DNA of 64,000 bases from Bolinopsis microptera (GCF_026151205.1 NC_087079.1:16067445-16131444), one strand, 5' to 3'. Counted from the stretch's first letter, positions 1-12,784 are shown. Translations and numbers: made by a program. Notes: generated by a model not told the origin, from the letters alone.

Positions 1-732
1 AGAATTCCTATACAAACCCGAAATTAAGGGGACATCTAAAAAATGTGCCCGCAAACATTTAACAAATACCAACAATATCTCACTTCCCTCACCTTAACAA
101 TACCGTTAACTGTTAATGATAAGTATTATAATTGTCAGGTCAGTTGTTATCGGTCGAACTATGCACGAATTAGTGCCGCTTATCGAACCCCTACAATAAC
201 AGATGATATCCGGTACTAATCGGGGAGAGCCCAACTCGGGTGGTGTTGTTTGAACTGTTGTAGTGTCGTGATTGTGTCTTAATGTTGTACTGATTGTTCA
301 TGATTGTGTGCTTGCGACATTGTTATGGGACTTGTTACTGTCATTGGTGCTGAGCGATTGTCATGTTTAGTAAGCAAGTTTACTGTAGTCCTCGTTTTGT
401 TTTAGATCTTCCAATTAAAATTTATGCTATGAAATTAATAGTCTGTACTTATAATGTAGACTGGATTAATCCAACTGACATTTCTCGCCCCACAGCCGTG
501 TTTAATTAGCGAACAATCCAAATCTGTCTTTTTCTGCAATCTTAATTATTTACCTTAATAACCTATTTCCTTCCAAATTCTCCGAGCCTAATAAGTTCAT
601 TAAAAATAGAAATAACAACTTCTAATCTACCACTGACTGGTTTCAGTAGCTTCTAATTTACTTTTACATTACATTATATTATATTATATATAATATACTA
701 TATGTTAATTAAGACAGGTGTTATATCCTAGG
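1..732. other. AT-rich non-coding DNA, nothing recognised
   Basis: No reading frame with coding character, no inverted repeat and no tandem array was seen here. It ends in an AT-dinucleotide-rich stretch around 670-700 just before the CACGTG array. Confidence 0.5.
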
Positions 733-740
733 ACAGGTGT

Positions 741-840
741 TAGCCACGTGTTAGCCACGTGTTACCCACGTGTTACCCACGTGTTGCCCACGTGTTACCC
801 ACGTGTTACCCACGTGTTACCCACGTGTTACCCACGTGGT
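741..840. repeat. 11-bp tandem array carrying nine CACGTG E-boxes
   Basis: The unit is close to GTTACCCACGT, repeated every 11 bp. The palindrome CACGTG occurs at 745, 756, 767, 778, 789, 800, 811, 822 and 833. CACGTG is the core site of Myc/Max, USF and MITF-type bHLH-ZIP factors (established knowledge). A period of 11 bp is near one DNA helical turn, so the sites would lie on nearly the same face. Whether it regulates anything is unknown; no gene start is seen close by. Confidence 0.85.
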
Positions 841-845
841 CTCTA

Positions 846-1285
846 CTACCACTACGTATAATACCCGTCAGGACAGTATCCACTCCCTTACTTCACGACA
901 ACAGTAGTTTGCATGCAGCCAATCTTCTGCTGTCTGTAAAGTGGTTGTATCTTGTTCGGTATCTTCTCCGGTATCTTGTATCTCCTATGTTGTCCGGGTA
1001 TATTTTGATCAGTGTAGACTTTCATAGTTTGTTATGTATTTCGTTGGATATTACTATCTTTTTGAGTTTGGAGAAGCTGGTGTTAAACTGTTATTTAGTT
1101 TTCTTGTGCGCATGAAATAATTCATTCTCGCTTAAATATGTCAAATAGGTGCCTATTTGGTATTATCCCCATCAGACGAATATATGCAAATAACACAGCT
1201 GACAGGTTTGAGAGTAATTATTCGGTATAATCTGGTGACTATCGGTGATATATTGCTATATACCATTTAATGGCTGAACAAATAT
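846..1285. other. Non-coding, nothing recognised
   Basis: Unique AT-rich sequence between the E-box array and a piggyBac-like MITE. The open frame at 759-1115 is mostly array translation followed by low-complexity hydrophobic sequence and is not supported as a gene. Confidence 0.4.
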
Positions 1286-1289
1286 TTAA

Positions 1290-1522
1290 CCCATTAGGGA
1301 CGATAGGGTCGTTTTTATGACCCACCTTTTCTAGACGAAAAACCAAATTACTAAACGCTATAACGAATCTATAGCATATATGCTCAAAATTTATTGGGCT
1401 ACATATAATGAAGCCCAATAAATTTAGAGTATATATGCTATAGATTCGTTATATCGTTTAGTAATTTGGTTTTTCGTCTAGAAAAGGTGGGTCATAAAAA
1501 CGACCCTATCGTCCCTAATGGG
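1290..1522. mobile_element. piggyBac-like MITE, near-perfect palindrome with TTAA duplication
   Basis: The 233-bp element is flanked by TTAA at 1286-1289 and 1523-1526, the target duplication of piggyBac transposons. Its ends read CCCATTAGGGACGATAGGGT inward from both sides. The two arms (about 110 bp each) are near-complete inverted repeats, so the whole can fold into one hairpin. It has no coding capacity. The first 120 bp also match the left end of the larger element at 45360. Confidence 0.9.
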
Positions 1523-1526
1523 TTAA

Positions 1527-3226
1527 ACATAGCATCTCTGTATAACTATTGTTAAAATGCGCACTTTAGGTCGTAGACAACACGTCATTACAATAAATAT
1601 AACCACCTGAATATGTCACTATCTCTAGTTAAGTTTAGTTAAGTTTTATTGCGGCTAAAAATAGAAGATATTTACAATAACCGCTGGTTTACTCAACAGT
1701 TCTATTGCTCACAGCGGCTCACAGATGTTTATCGTTTAAGGTAAGGAATCACATATGTTTAAGGCACTTACGAATAACGGATGTTTAGGACAAGGAAATG
1801 TCTTGGTTATGGAATGCGGATCAACTATTTAAATGATGTCAGGATTATAAGTGGTATCAGGATTAACTGGAGAATCAGTTCGATCACACCGCACAGTGCA
1901 CACGGATGTCATAATCTGGCCATCTGGGTAACAAATTAAAAAGTTTGCATACGGATCGGAGTATTACCTTCAGTTATTAGGATCAACTATTTAAGTGATA
2001 TAAGAATTATATTTGTTGGAGAAACAATTTAATCGCACGGTTGACGGTAAAAATTAGGGTATTAAATAAGCTAGTTTGGATACAGTATCAACAGTACCTA
2101 CATAACAGTGCCTATCCTTGCGATAGCTTTGTTGACATTTCCTTAACTGTCGACCCCAGATTTAAATCAAAGATATGGTGGAGAGTCAAGTAAACATTAT
2201 CTCAAGAAAGATGATCACTACAATAGTAATAGCAGAGTTGAGGTATTGGGACACTGAAGCACTTTTCAGTTTGGGAAGACTGCAGATAGCTAAGGATACA
2301 AAATAAATTTTCGCCGCGAAAATTGACGGTAATTCCGACTTTTCGACGCTGTCGAACATTTAGCTGGTGAAAATATCTGTAACCAGAATATACCAGAATT
2401 CATGAAATTATCGAAAAAATTGAAAGGTTTTGTCAATTAAAAAAAGTAAATTTCTATATTATTAAGCAGGTAATTTAGAAGAATAAAACTGCTGAAACTT
2501 TTCGCAACGAAACAGTTGGCCCAAAATCTTTCGGAGTTGACAGTTAAATACATAATATTATACACTATACACTATACAGTATACACAGTACACTATACAG
2601 GTTCTGTACTGCCTCTTATAGTCACAATAGACCCAGCTACAATGTACTTCCTTCAGACTGTCTAGATCAGATGAATGATCTAACAGAGAATCAGTTGATC
2701 ACGCGTTGTTTACAATTAGTGTTTTAACAAAACGGTCGTGCATGCAAAGCTCCTACCTGCAGCCGCCAGGGTGGCTTATTGAACGTGTAAACACATACTA
2801 AACATACCAGTAACTAGTTTTGTGTTTGCTGGGAGTTCTCCAGTTTGAGTGTGTCCTGATAGCAAGTATAAGTGTATATTAGTTAAATATACTCTGTAGT
2901 GTAGTAGTGAGTGCTGCATATTATAGTACTCATTTAATATATTATGCTCTTCTTCTCGGCGTAAGAACAACTATGAAATTAATTTCGATCACGTATTCGC
3001 GATTTTTGATACGCTTCTTCATTATTGATATGGCAGATAACATTTTAATTTTATTAACAGTCTTACGCACAACTTTCTTTTGCATTTGTCGGAATTGGAG
3101 CTTGAAATTGGAAACCAAATGAATTCTGTTGAAAATCGCGTACCGTAGATCGTAAGACGAAAGTTATTTGATAACTGTTCTATCACGGGAATGATAGTAC
3201 GTATTTTTTATAATTATACAGTTAGT
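1527..3226. other. Non-coding, nothing recognised
   Basis: Mostly unique AT-rich DNA. A small TATACACTA-type repeat lies near 2558-2600. No reading frame shows convincing coding features and no splice-bounded exon was recognised. Confidence 0.4.
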
Positions 3227-3238
3227 AGAGGGCACTAC

Positions 3239-3586
3239 CTCTCTGTCAATGACATATTCGACAACCAACACATCTCCACCATTGTCAACTTTACAAACCA
3301 CACTAAACGCTTAGTGGTGCCAGAGGAGTTGGACCAGACAGGTGTAACATAGCGACTACTTTAACGCCGTCTTATTTCGCCTCTCTCTTCCACACTCAAC
3401 CACCACTTAAGCGTTTATCTATGACACACCCCACAACACTTACCATCATCCTTGATTACACATCTTGATTCCACTGGCATCCTCCCACAGGACTGCCATA
3501 CCCCAGAGGTAGGCAAAGCATTCATATGCTATCCTCTCGTGGGCCAACCAGGCCCAGCCTCTCTAAAAAAAAAAAAAAAAAAAAAA
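3239..3586 (+). mobile_element. 5'-truncated LINE insertion with poly(A) tail and 12-bp target duplication
   Basis: The 348-bp insert ends in a 22-23 base A-run and is bounded by the direct repeat AGAGGGCACTAC at 3227-3238 and 3587-3598, the signature of target-primed reverse transcription. The first 110 bp read in frame as a short tail ending NHTKRLVVPEELDQTGVT then stop (about 3341-3352), which resembles the C-terminal end of a non-LTR ORF2 protein; this family assignment is inference. The rest is the 3' untranslated part. A second partial copy lies inverted at 30463-30590. Confidence 0.85.
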
Positions 3587-3689
3587 AGAGGGCACTACAA
3601 AGTAGTTATAGTATTAAATGGTAGTTTTCGAATTTTAAAAGATTAAATCAGCGATTTCCCGGCTTTTGGAAATCACCTTGAAATTATAG

Positions 3690-6391
3690 TAACAAGAACA
3701 TTATATTAGTTATACTTATAATAGTCGTGAGTTCTTTACATTAGTTGTTCTAGCGAGACTGAGAGCAAGAACATCATATTAGTAATACTTATAATAGTCG
3801 TGAGTTCTTTATATTAGTTGTTGTAGCGAGACATTATATTAGTTGTACTTATAATAGTGGTGAGTTCTTTATATTAGTTGTTCTAGCGAGACTGAGTAGC
3901 AAGAACATTATATTAGTTATACTTATAATAGTCGTGAGTTCTTTATATTAGTTGTTGTAGCGAGACATTATATTAGTTGTACTTATAATAGTGGTGAGTT
4001 CTTTATATTAGTTGTTCTAGCGAGACTGAGTAGCAAGAACATTATATTAGTTATACTTATAATAGTCGTGAGTTCTTTATATTAGTTGTTGTAGCGAGAC
4101 TGAGTAGCAAGAACATTATATTAGTTATACTTATAATAGTCGTGAGTTCTTTATATTAGTTGTTGTAGCGAGACATTATATTAGTTGTACTTATAATAGT
4201 GGTGAGTTCTTTATATTAGTTGTTGTAGCGAGACTGAGTAGCAAGAACATCATATTAGTAATACTTATAATAGTGGTGAGTTCTTTATATTAGTTGTTCT
4301 AGCGAGACTGAGTAGCAAGAACATTATATTAGTTATACTTATAATAGTGGTGAGTTCTTTATATTAGTTGTTCTAGCGAGACTGAGTAGCAAGAACATTA
4401 TATTAGTTATACTTATAATAGTGGTGAGTTCTTTATATTAGTTGTTGTAGCGAGACTGAGTAGCAAGAACATTATATTAGTTATACTTATAATAGTCGTG
4501 AGTTCTTTATATTAGTTGTTGTAGCGAGACATTATATTAGTTGTACTTATAATAGTGGTGAGTTCTTTATATTAGTTGTTGTAGCGAGACTGAGTAGCAA
4601 GAACATTATATTAGTTATACTTATAATAGTGGTGAGTTCTTTATATTAGTTGTTGTAGCGAGACTGAGTAGCAAGAACATTATATTAGTTATACTTATAA
4701 TAGTGGTGAGTTCTTTATATTAGTTGTTGTAGCGAGACATTATATTAGTTGTACTTATAATAGTGGTGAGTTCTTTATATAAGTTGTTCTAGCGAGACTG
4801 AGTAGCAAGAACATTATATTAGTTATACTTATAATAGTCGTGAGTTCTTTATATTAGTTGTTGTAGCGAGACTGAGTAGCAAGAACATTATATTAGTTAT
4901 ACTTATAATAGTCGTGAGTTCTTTATATTAGTTGTTGTAGCGAGACTGAGTAGCAAGAACATTATATTAGTTATACTTATAATAGTGGTGAGTTCTTTAT
5001 ATTAGTTGTTGTAGCGAGACTGAGTAGCAAGAACATTATATTAGTTATACTTATAATAGTGGTGAGTTCTTTATATTAGTTGTTGTAGCGAGACATTATA
5101 TTAGTTGTACTTATAATAGTGGTGAGTTCTTTATATAAGTTGTTCTAGCGAGACTGAGTAGCAAGAACATTATATTAGTTATACTTATAATAGTCGTGAG
5201 TTCTTTATATTAGTTGTTGTAGCGAGACTGAGTAGCAAGAACATTATATTAGTTATACTTATAATAGTCGTGAGTTCTTTATATTAGTTGTTGTAGCGAG
5301 ACTGAGTAGCAAGAACATTATATTAGTTATACTTATAATAGTCGTGAGTTCTTTATATTAGTTGTTGTAGCGAGACATTATATTAGTTGTACTTATAATA
5401 GTGGTGAGTTCTTTATATTAGTTGTTGTAGCAAGACTGAGTAGCAAGAACATCATATTAGTAATACTTATAATAGTGGTGAGTTCTTTATATTAGTTGTT
5501 CTAGCGAGACTGAGTAGCAAGAACATTATATTAGTTATACTTATAATAGTGGTGAGTTCTTTATATTAGTTGTTCTAGCGAGACTGAGTAGCAAGAACAT
5601 TATATTAGTTATACTTATAATAGTGGTGAGTTCTTTATATTAGTTGTTCTAGCGAGACTGAGTAGCAAGAATATTATATTAGTTATACTTATAATAGTGG
5701 TGAGTTCTTTAAATTAGTTGTTCTAGCGAGACATTATATTAGTTGTACTTATAATAGTGGTGAGTTCTTTAAATTAGTTGTTCTAGCGAGACATTATATT
5801 AGTTGTACTTATAATAGTGGTGAGTTCTTTAAATTAGTTGTTCTAGCGAGACATTATATTAGTTGTACTTATAATAGTGGTGAGTTCTTTAAATTAGTTG
5901 TTCTAGCGAGACATTATATTAGTTGTACTTATAATAGTGGTGAGTTCTTTAAATTAGTTGTTCTAGCGAGACATTATATTAGTTGTACTTATAATAGTGG
6001 TGAGTTCTTTATATTAGTTGTTGTAGCGAGACTGAGTAGCAAGAACATTATATTAGTTATACTTATAATAGTGGTGAGTTCTTTATATTAGTTGTTGTAG
6101 CGAGACTGAGTAGCAAGAACATTATATTAGTTGTACTTATAATAGTCGTGAGTTCTTTATATTAGTTGTTCTAGCGAGACTGAGTAGCAAGAATATTATA
6201 TTAGTTATACTTATAATAGTCGTGAGTTCTTTATATTAGTTGTTGTAGCGAGACATTATATTAGTTGTACTTATAATAGTGGTGAGTTCTTTATATTAGT
6301 TGTTCTAGCGAGACTGAGTAACAAGAACATTATATTAGTTGTACTTATAATAGTGGTGAGTTCTTTACATTAGTTGTTCTAGCGAGACTGA
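3690..6391. repeat. Satellite array of two interleaved monomers, 60 bp and 74 bp
   Basis: The core monomer (about 60 bp) runs from ACATTATATTAGTT to TTGTTGTAGCGAG. A longer form adds the 14 bases ACTGAGTAGCAAGA. Long and short forms are mixed in higher-order patterns, and the short form alone repeats with exact 60-bp spacing at about 5728-6000. Single-base variants (cgtgag/ggtgag, tgttct/tgttgt) recur in blocks, which indicates unequal exchange or gene conversion. No coding potential. Confidence 0.95.
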
Positions 6392-6395
6392 GGGC

Positions 6396-6504
6396 ATGCT
6401 GACCCCGCGTCAGTGTATGAGGCAACACCACAATCGTACTAGTTACATATCCTGCACCCGGGCAAATAGCACTGTCGACAACAACCTCATCCAACTCTCT
6501 GATG
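6396..6504 (+). CDS. Candidate orphan or 5' exon between two repeat arrays
   Basis: This short unique island sits between the 60/74-bp satellite and the nonamer array. It has an ATG, 36 open codons and then GATG followed by a strong donor GTGAGTAC at 6505. The peptide begins MLTPRQCMRQHHNRT and is not one I recognise. It ends in phase 1, the same phase as the candidate cyclase exon at 15079, so an alternative first exon of that gene is possible. The donor lies directly at the start of the following tandem array, as in many introns of the cyclase gene. It could be fortuitous. Confidence 0.3.
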
Positions 6505-6512
6505 GTGAGTAC

Positions 6513-9500
6513 AACTGTACTGTAGGTACTGTAGGTACTGTAGGTACTGTAGGTACTGAAGGTTCTGTAGGTACTGTAGGTACTGTAGGTACTGTAGGTA
6601 TTGTAGGTACTGTAGGTACTGTAGGTACTGTAGGTTCTGTAGGTACTGTAGGTACTGTAGGTTCTGTAGGTACTGTAGGTTCTGTAGGTACTGTAGGTTC
6701 TGTAGGTACTGTAGGTACTGTAGGTACTGTAGGTACTGAAGGTACTGTAGGTACTGTAGGTTCTGTAGGTACTGTAGGTTCTGTAGGTACTGTAGGTACT
6801 GTAGGTACTGTAGGTACTGTAGGTAATGTAGGTACTGTAGGTTCTGTAGGTACTGTACTACTGTAGGTACTGTAGGTACTGTAGGTACTGTAGGTACTGT
6901 AGGTTCTGTAGGTACTGTAGGTTCTGTAGGTTCTGTAGGTACTGTAGGTACTGTAGGTTCTGTAGGTACTGTAGGTACTGTAGGTTCTGTAGGTACTGTA
7001 GGTTCTGTAGGTACTGTAGGTACTGTAGGTTCTGTAGGTACTGTAGGTTCTGTAGGTACTGTAGGTTCTGTAGGTACTGTAGGTTCTGTAGGTTCTGTAG
7101 GTACTGTAGGTACTGTAGGGACTGTAGGTACTGTAGGAACTGTAGGTACTGTGGGTACTGTGGGTACTGTGGGTACTGTAGGTTCTGTAGGTACTGTAGG
7201 TACTGTAGGTTCTGTAGGTTCTGTAGGTACTGTAGGTTCTGTAGGTACTGTAGGTTCTGTAGGTACTGTAGGTTCTGTAGGTACTGTAGGTTCTGTAGGT
7301 TCTGTAGGTACTGTAGGGACTGTAGGTACTGTAGGGACTGTAGGTACTGTAGGTACTGTAGGTACTGTGGGTACTGTGGGTACTGTGGGTACTGTGGTTA
7401 CTGTAGGTTCTGTAGGTACTGTAGGTTCTGTAGGTACTGTAGGTACTGTAGATACTGTAGGTACTGTAGGTTCTGTAGGTTCTGTAGGTTCTGTAGGTAC
7501 TGTAGGTTCTGTAGGTTCTGTAGGTACTGTAGGTAATGTAGGTACTGTAGGTTCTGTAGGTTCTGTAGGTACTGTAGGTACTGTAGGTACTGTAGGTACT
7601 GTAGGTACTGTAGGTTCTGTAGGTTCTGTAGGTACTGTAGGTTATGTAGGTACTGTAGGTACTGTAGGTACTGTAGATTCTGTAGGTACTGTAGGTACTA
7701 TAGGTACTGTAGGTACTGTAGGTTCTGTAGGTACTGTAGGTACTGTAGGTACTGTAGGTACTGTAGGTAACTCGGTGCTGTAGGTACTGTAGGTACTGTA
7801 GATACTGTAGGTACTGTAGGTTCTGTAGGTACTGTATGTACTGTAGGTACTGTATGTACTGTAGGTACTGTAGGTACTGTAGGTACTGTAGGTACTGTAG
7901 GTACTGTAGGTACTGTAGGTTCTGTAGGTACTGTAGGTTCTGTAGGTACTGTAGGTTCTGTACTACTGTAGGTACTGTAGGTACTGTAGGTACTGTAGGG
8001 ACTGTAGGTACTGTAGGTACTGTAGGTACTGTGGGTACTGTGGGTACTGTGGGTACTGTAGGTTCTGTAGGTACTGTAGGTACTGTAGGTTCTGTAGGTT
8101 CTGTAGGTACTGTAGGTTCTGTAGGTACTGTAGGTTCTGTAGGTACTGTAGGTTCTGTAGGTTCTGTAGGGACTGTAGGTACTGTAGGGACTGTAGGTAC
8201 TGTAGGGACTGTAGGTACTGTAGGTACTGTGGGTACTGTGGGTACTGTGGGTACTGTGGTTACTGTAGGTTCTGTAGGTACTGTAGGTTCTGTAGGTACT
8301 GTAGGTACTGTAGGTACTGTAGATACTGTAGGTACTGTAGGTTCTGTAGGTTCTGTAGGTACTGTAGGTACTGTAGGTTCTGTAGGTTCTGTAGGTACTG
8401 TAGGTAATGTAGGTACTGTAGGTACTGTAGGTTCTGTAGGTTCTGTAGGTTCTGTAGGTACTGTAGGTACTGTAGGTACTGTAGGTTCTGTAGGTTCTGT
8501 AGGTTCTGTAGGTACTGTAGGTTATGTAGGTACTGTAGGTACTGTAGGTACTGTAGATTCTGTAGGTACTGTAGGTACTGTAGGTACTGTAGGTACTGTA
8601 GGTACTGTAGGTACTGTAGGTACTGTAGGTTCTGTAGGTACTGTAGGTACTGTAGGTACTGTAGGTACTGTAGGTAACTCGGTGCTGTAGGTACTGTAGG
8701 TACTGTAGATACTGTAGGTACTGTAGGTTCTGTAGGTACTGTATGTACTGTAGGTACTGTATGTACTGTAGGTACTGTAGGTACTGTAGGTACTGTAGGT
8801 ACTGTAGGTACTGTAGGTACTGTAGGTACTGTAGGTACTGTAGGTACTGTAGGTACTGTAGGTACTGTAGGTACTGTAGGTTCTGTAGGTAACTCGGTAC
8901 TGTAGGTACTGTAGGTACTGTAGGTTCTGTAGGTACTGTAGGTACTGTAGGTACTGTAGGTACTGTAGGTTCTGTAGGTAACTCGGTACTGTAGGTTCTG
9001 TAGGTACTGTAGATACTGTAGGTACTGTAGGTACTGTAGGTTCTGTAGGTACTGTAGGTACTGTAGGTTCTGTAGGTACTGTAGGTACTGTAGGTACTGT
9101 AGGTTCTGTAGGTACTGTTGGTTCTGTAGGTACTGTTGGTACTGTAGGTTCTGTAGGTACTGTAGGTACTGTAGGTACTGTAGGTAACTTGGTACTGTAG
9201 GTACTGTTGGTACTGTAGGTTCTATAGGTACTGTAGGTTCTGTAGGTACTGTAGGTACTGTAGGTACTGTAGGTACTGTAGGTACTGTAGGTTCTGTAGG
9301 TACTGTAGGTACTGTAGGTACTGTAGGTACTGTAGGTTCTGTAGGTACTGTAGGTACTGTAGGTACTGTAGGTACTGTAGGTACTGTTGGTACTGTAGGT
9401 TCTGTAGGTTCTGTAGGTACTGTAGGTACTGTAGGTACTGTAGGTACTGTAGGTACTGTAGGTACTGTAGGTACTGTAGGTACTGTAGGTACTGCATGTA

Positions 9501-11140
9501 CTGCAGGTTCTGTAGGTTCTGTAGGTTCTGTAGGTACTGTAGGTACTGTAGGTTATGTAGGTACTGTAGGTACTGTAGGTACTGTAGGTACTGTAGGTAC
9601 TGTAGGCACTGTAGGTTCTGTAGGTACTGTAGGTACTGTAGGTACTGTAGGTACTGTAGGCACTGTAAGTTCTGTAGGTTCTGTAGGTAATGTAGGTACT
9701 GTAGGTACTGCATGTACTGTAGGTTCTGTAGGTACTGTAGGTTCTGTAGGTACTGTAGGTTTTGTAGGTACTGTAGGTACTGTAGGTACTGTAGGTACTG
9801 TAGGTACTGTAGGTACTGTAGGTACTGTAGGTTCTGTAGGTACTGTAGGTACTGTAGGTACTGTAGGTACTGTAGGTACTGTAGGTACTGTAGGTACTGT
9901 AGGTACTGTAGGTTCTGTAGGTAACTCGGTACTGTAGGTTCTGTAGGTACTGTAGGTTCTGTAGGTACTGTAGGTACTGTAGGTTCTGTAGGTACTGTAG
10001 GTTCTGTAGGTACTGTAGGTACTGTAGGTACTAGGTACTGTAGATACTGTAGGTACTGTAGGTACTGTAGGTACTGTATGTACTGTAGGTACTGTATGTA
10101 CTGTAGGTACTGTAGGTACTGTAGGTACTGTAGGTACTGTAGGTACTGTAGGTTCTGTAGGTACTGTAGGTACTGTAGGTACTGTAGGTTCTGTAGGTAC
10201 TGTAGGTACTGTAGGTACTGTAGGTACTGTAGGTACTGTAGGTACTGTAGGTACTGTAGGTACTGTAGGTTCTGTAGGTAACTCGGTACTGTAGGTTCTG
10301 TAGGTACTGTAGGTTCTGTAGGTACTGTAGGTACTGTAGGTTCTGTAGGTTCTGTAGGTACTGTAGGTACTGTAGGTACTGTAGGTACTGTAGGTACTGT
10401 AGGTACTGTAGGTACTGTTGGTACTGTAGGTACTGTAGGTACTGTAGGTACTGTTGGTACTGTAGGTTCTGTAGGTACTGTAGGTACTGTAGGTACTGTA
10501 GGTACTGTAGGTTCTGTAGGTAACTCGGTACTGTAGGTTCTGTAGGTACTGTAGGTTCTGTAGGTACTGTAGGTACTGTAGGTTCTGTAGGTACTGTAGG
10601 TTCTGTAGGTACTGTAGGTACTGTAGGTACTAGGTACTGTAGATACTGTAGGTACTGTAGGTACTGTAGGTACTGTAGGTACTGTAGGTACTGTAGGTAC
10701 TGTAGGCACTGTAGGTTCTGTAGGTTCTGTAGGTACTGTAGGTTCTGTAGGTACTGTAGGTACATTGTAGGTTCTGTAGGTACTGTAGGTACTGTAGGTA
10801 CTGCATGTACTGTAGGTTCTGTAGGTACTGTAGGTACTGCATGTACTGTAGGTTCTGTAGGTACTGTAGGTACTGTAGGTACTGTAGGTACTGTAGGTTC
10901 TGTAGGTACTGTAGGTACTGTAGGTACTGTAGGTACTGTAGGTACTGTAGGTACTGTAGGTACTGTTGGTACTGTAGGTACTGTAGGTACTGTTGGTACT
11001 GTAGGTTCTGTAGGTACTGTAGGTACTGTAGGTACTGTAGGTACTGTAGGTACTGTAGGGTACTGTAGGTACTGTAGGTACTGTAGGTTCTGTAGGTACT
11101 GTATGTACTGTAGTGACTGTATGTAATGTAGGTACTGTGA
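6513..11140. repeat. 4.6-kb nonamer array, unit GTACTGTAG
   Basis: About 500 copies of a 9-bp unit alternate between GTACTGTAG and GTTCTGTAG, with sparse variants (GTGGGTACT, GTAACTCGG). Blocks are themselves duplicated: the junction GGTAACTCGGTGCTG recurs at 7766 and 8673, and a longer block at about 9920-10045 recurs at about 10510-10640. Because 9 is a multiple of 3 and the unit lacks stops in several frames, long open frames (Val-Gly-Thr, Tyr-Cys-Arg, Leu-Gln-Tyr repeats) arise on both strands; they are not genes. Confidence 0.97.
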
Positions 11141-11149
11141 TCAAGGGAA

Positions 11150-11676
11150 CACGTTTATTAGCCAGCCAGTTATTTACTCGAATATAGAATCTTACATTTA
11201 TTATATTAATTAATTTTATTATTATAATTATAAAACACAAATCAACCATAACATAAAACATAAATTAATCAAATCTTGATATGAATGAAATGTTCTGACA
11301 TCTGCACGCAATTGAAACATGGTTCATTCAAACAAAAATAACATATTGTAGTACTTACAATTTTTAGACTCACGCTAAGATTGCTTGGGACATTTTGACT
11401 TATTGGATTTTGTTGAATACACTGTAGTCATTGCATGCACTGTATGCACTGTATAATGTAGGCACTGTAGAATATAGGTACTGTAGGTACTGTAGTTACT
11501 ATAGGATGTACCTTTCGTAACTACAGTTGGTACTCCAAGGTACTGAGATGAAAGTACTGTACTATGTACTGTCGAGTACCAGGTTCATACTCTAGAAACC
11601 GATTGTGTAACTTAACTTATACCGTTATTAAACTATTAATATCCCTATTATAACTTTATAATCGGTGAACTGAAGA
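11150..11676. other. Non-coding; decayed edge of the nonamer array
   Basis: AT-rich sequence with scattered remnants of the ACTGTAGGT unit at about 11420-11590. No coding frame seen. Confidence 0.5.
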
Positions 11677-11684
11677 ACACCTGG

Positions 11685-12784
11685 CAGGCAGAGGCACATA
11701 TTAGGTGCGGTAAAAAAATCGAAATTATGCGGTACCGCACCCGACTATAAAGGTAAAATGTGCGGTAAGGTGCGGTAAATTTTTACCAATTATGCGGCAA
11801 ATGTGCGGCGATTTTTTCGAAATTTGTGCGGGAATTGTGCGGTTTTCTTTTTTTTTTTTCTCAAGGACTTTGGAAATTCTAAACGTATAACCGCCGCTCT
11901 TATCAAAAATAGGTCTGTTTATGTGTTACTGAGGGTGTAGTTCTTTACTAAGACCATGATTGAACCTATATTGAGATTCAGTTATCTGAGAACAGTGACT
12001 TGATCTGGTAGAGATCAGGATACAGTTATTTGAAGACGCCTCTTGATAGAGTCGATCAGATCCCATGCGTGATCGCAAATATGTGACACGCTTGTTGGCA
12101 TTGATCAGGTATCTTCTGTTTCTTGTGTGGTGAGCTTGATGATGGGTCACTGTCTGTAGCTGTTCGTTTCTTTAGATAACGGTGCATGACGTTGTGATGT
12201 GATATAGAGTAATCAGATGATGTGGTTAAGTTACGAATGATAACTGATACACTATAATCGAAGTACGGTAACGACGAGGGTTCCATAACGGCCTGGGTCA
12301 CGGTCCCGAAAGGGACTGGGTAACGGTCCCGAAAGGGCCTGGGTCACGGTCCCGAAAGGGCCTGGATCAGAGTCCCGAAAGGGCCTGGGTCAGGGTCCCG
12401 AAAGGGCCTGGGTCAGGGTCCCGAAAGGGCCTGAGTCACGTGCTAAAGCTGGGTCACGTGGCCTAGGTATGAGTTCCAAAAGGGCCTGGGTCACGGTCCC
12501 GAAAGGGCCTGGGTCAGGGTCCCGAAAAGGCCTGGGTCAGGGTCCCGAAAGGGCCTGAGTCACGGTCCTATAAAAGGGCCCGACTTTTAACATATTTTGG
12601 TTTTTAAGTTTTTACACTCAAAAATCTTAACGCGAAAATTTCAAAATTATGCGAAATAACGCGGAAATATGTAGATAATTACAAAATGTGCGGAAATGTG
12701 CGGAAAACAATAAATTATGCGGAAGTGTGCGGAAAACGGTAAATTGTGCGATCCCGCACCCATCGCACCTAATATGTGCCCATG
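11685..12784. mobile_element. Non-autonomous hAT-like element, 1.1 kb, 8-bp target duplication
   Basis: The element is flanked by the 8-bp direct repeat ACACCTGG at 11677-11684 and 12785-12792. Both ends start CA and share the inverted sequence GGCACATATTAGGTGCG a few bases inside. Eight-base duplications and CA-type termini are typical of hAT transposons (established knowledge). Subterminal regions are full of GTGCGG motifs, likely transposase-binding repeats (inference). A minus-strand open frame at 12056-12301 contains a Lys-Arg/Ser-Pro-rich stretch and could be a remnant of a transposase N-terminus, but I cannot confirm this. Confidence 0.85.
12288..12570. repeat. 22-bp minisatellite inside the hAT-like element
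   Basis: The unit is close to GGCCTGGGTCACGGTCCCGAAA, about 12 copies with variants (cagggtcc, cagagtcc). It is one of the few GC-rich patches in this half of the window. Confidence 0.9.

Noticed and set aside
6396-11261. Long open frames of Val-Gly-Thr, Tyr-Cys-Arg and Leu-Gln-Tyr repeats on both strands
   Set aside because: They are translations of the 9-bp array, open because the unit is a multiple of three and lacks stops; there is no start context, no domain, and both strands are equally open.
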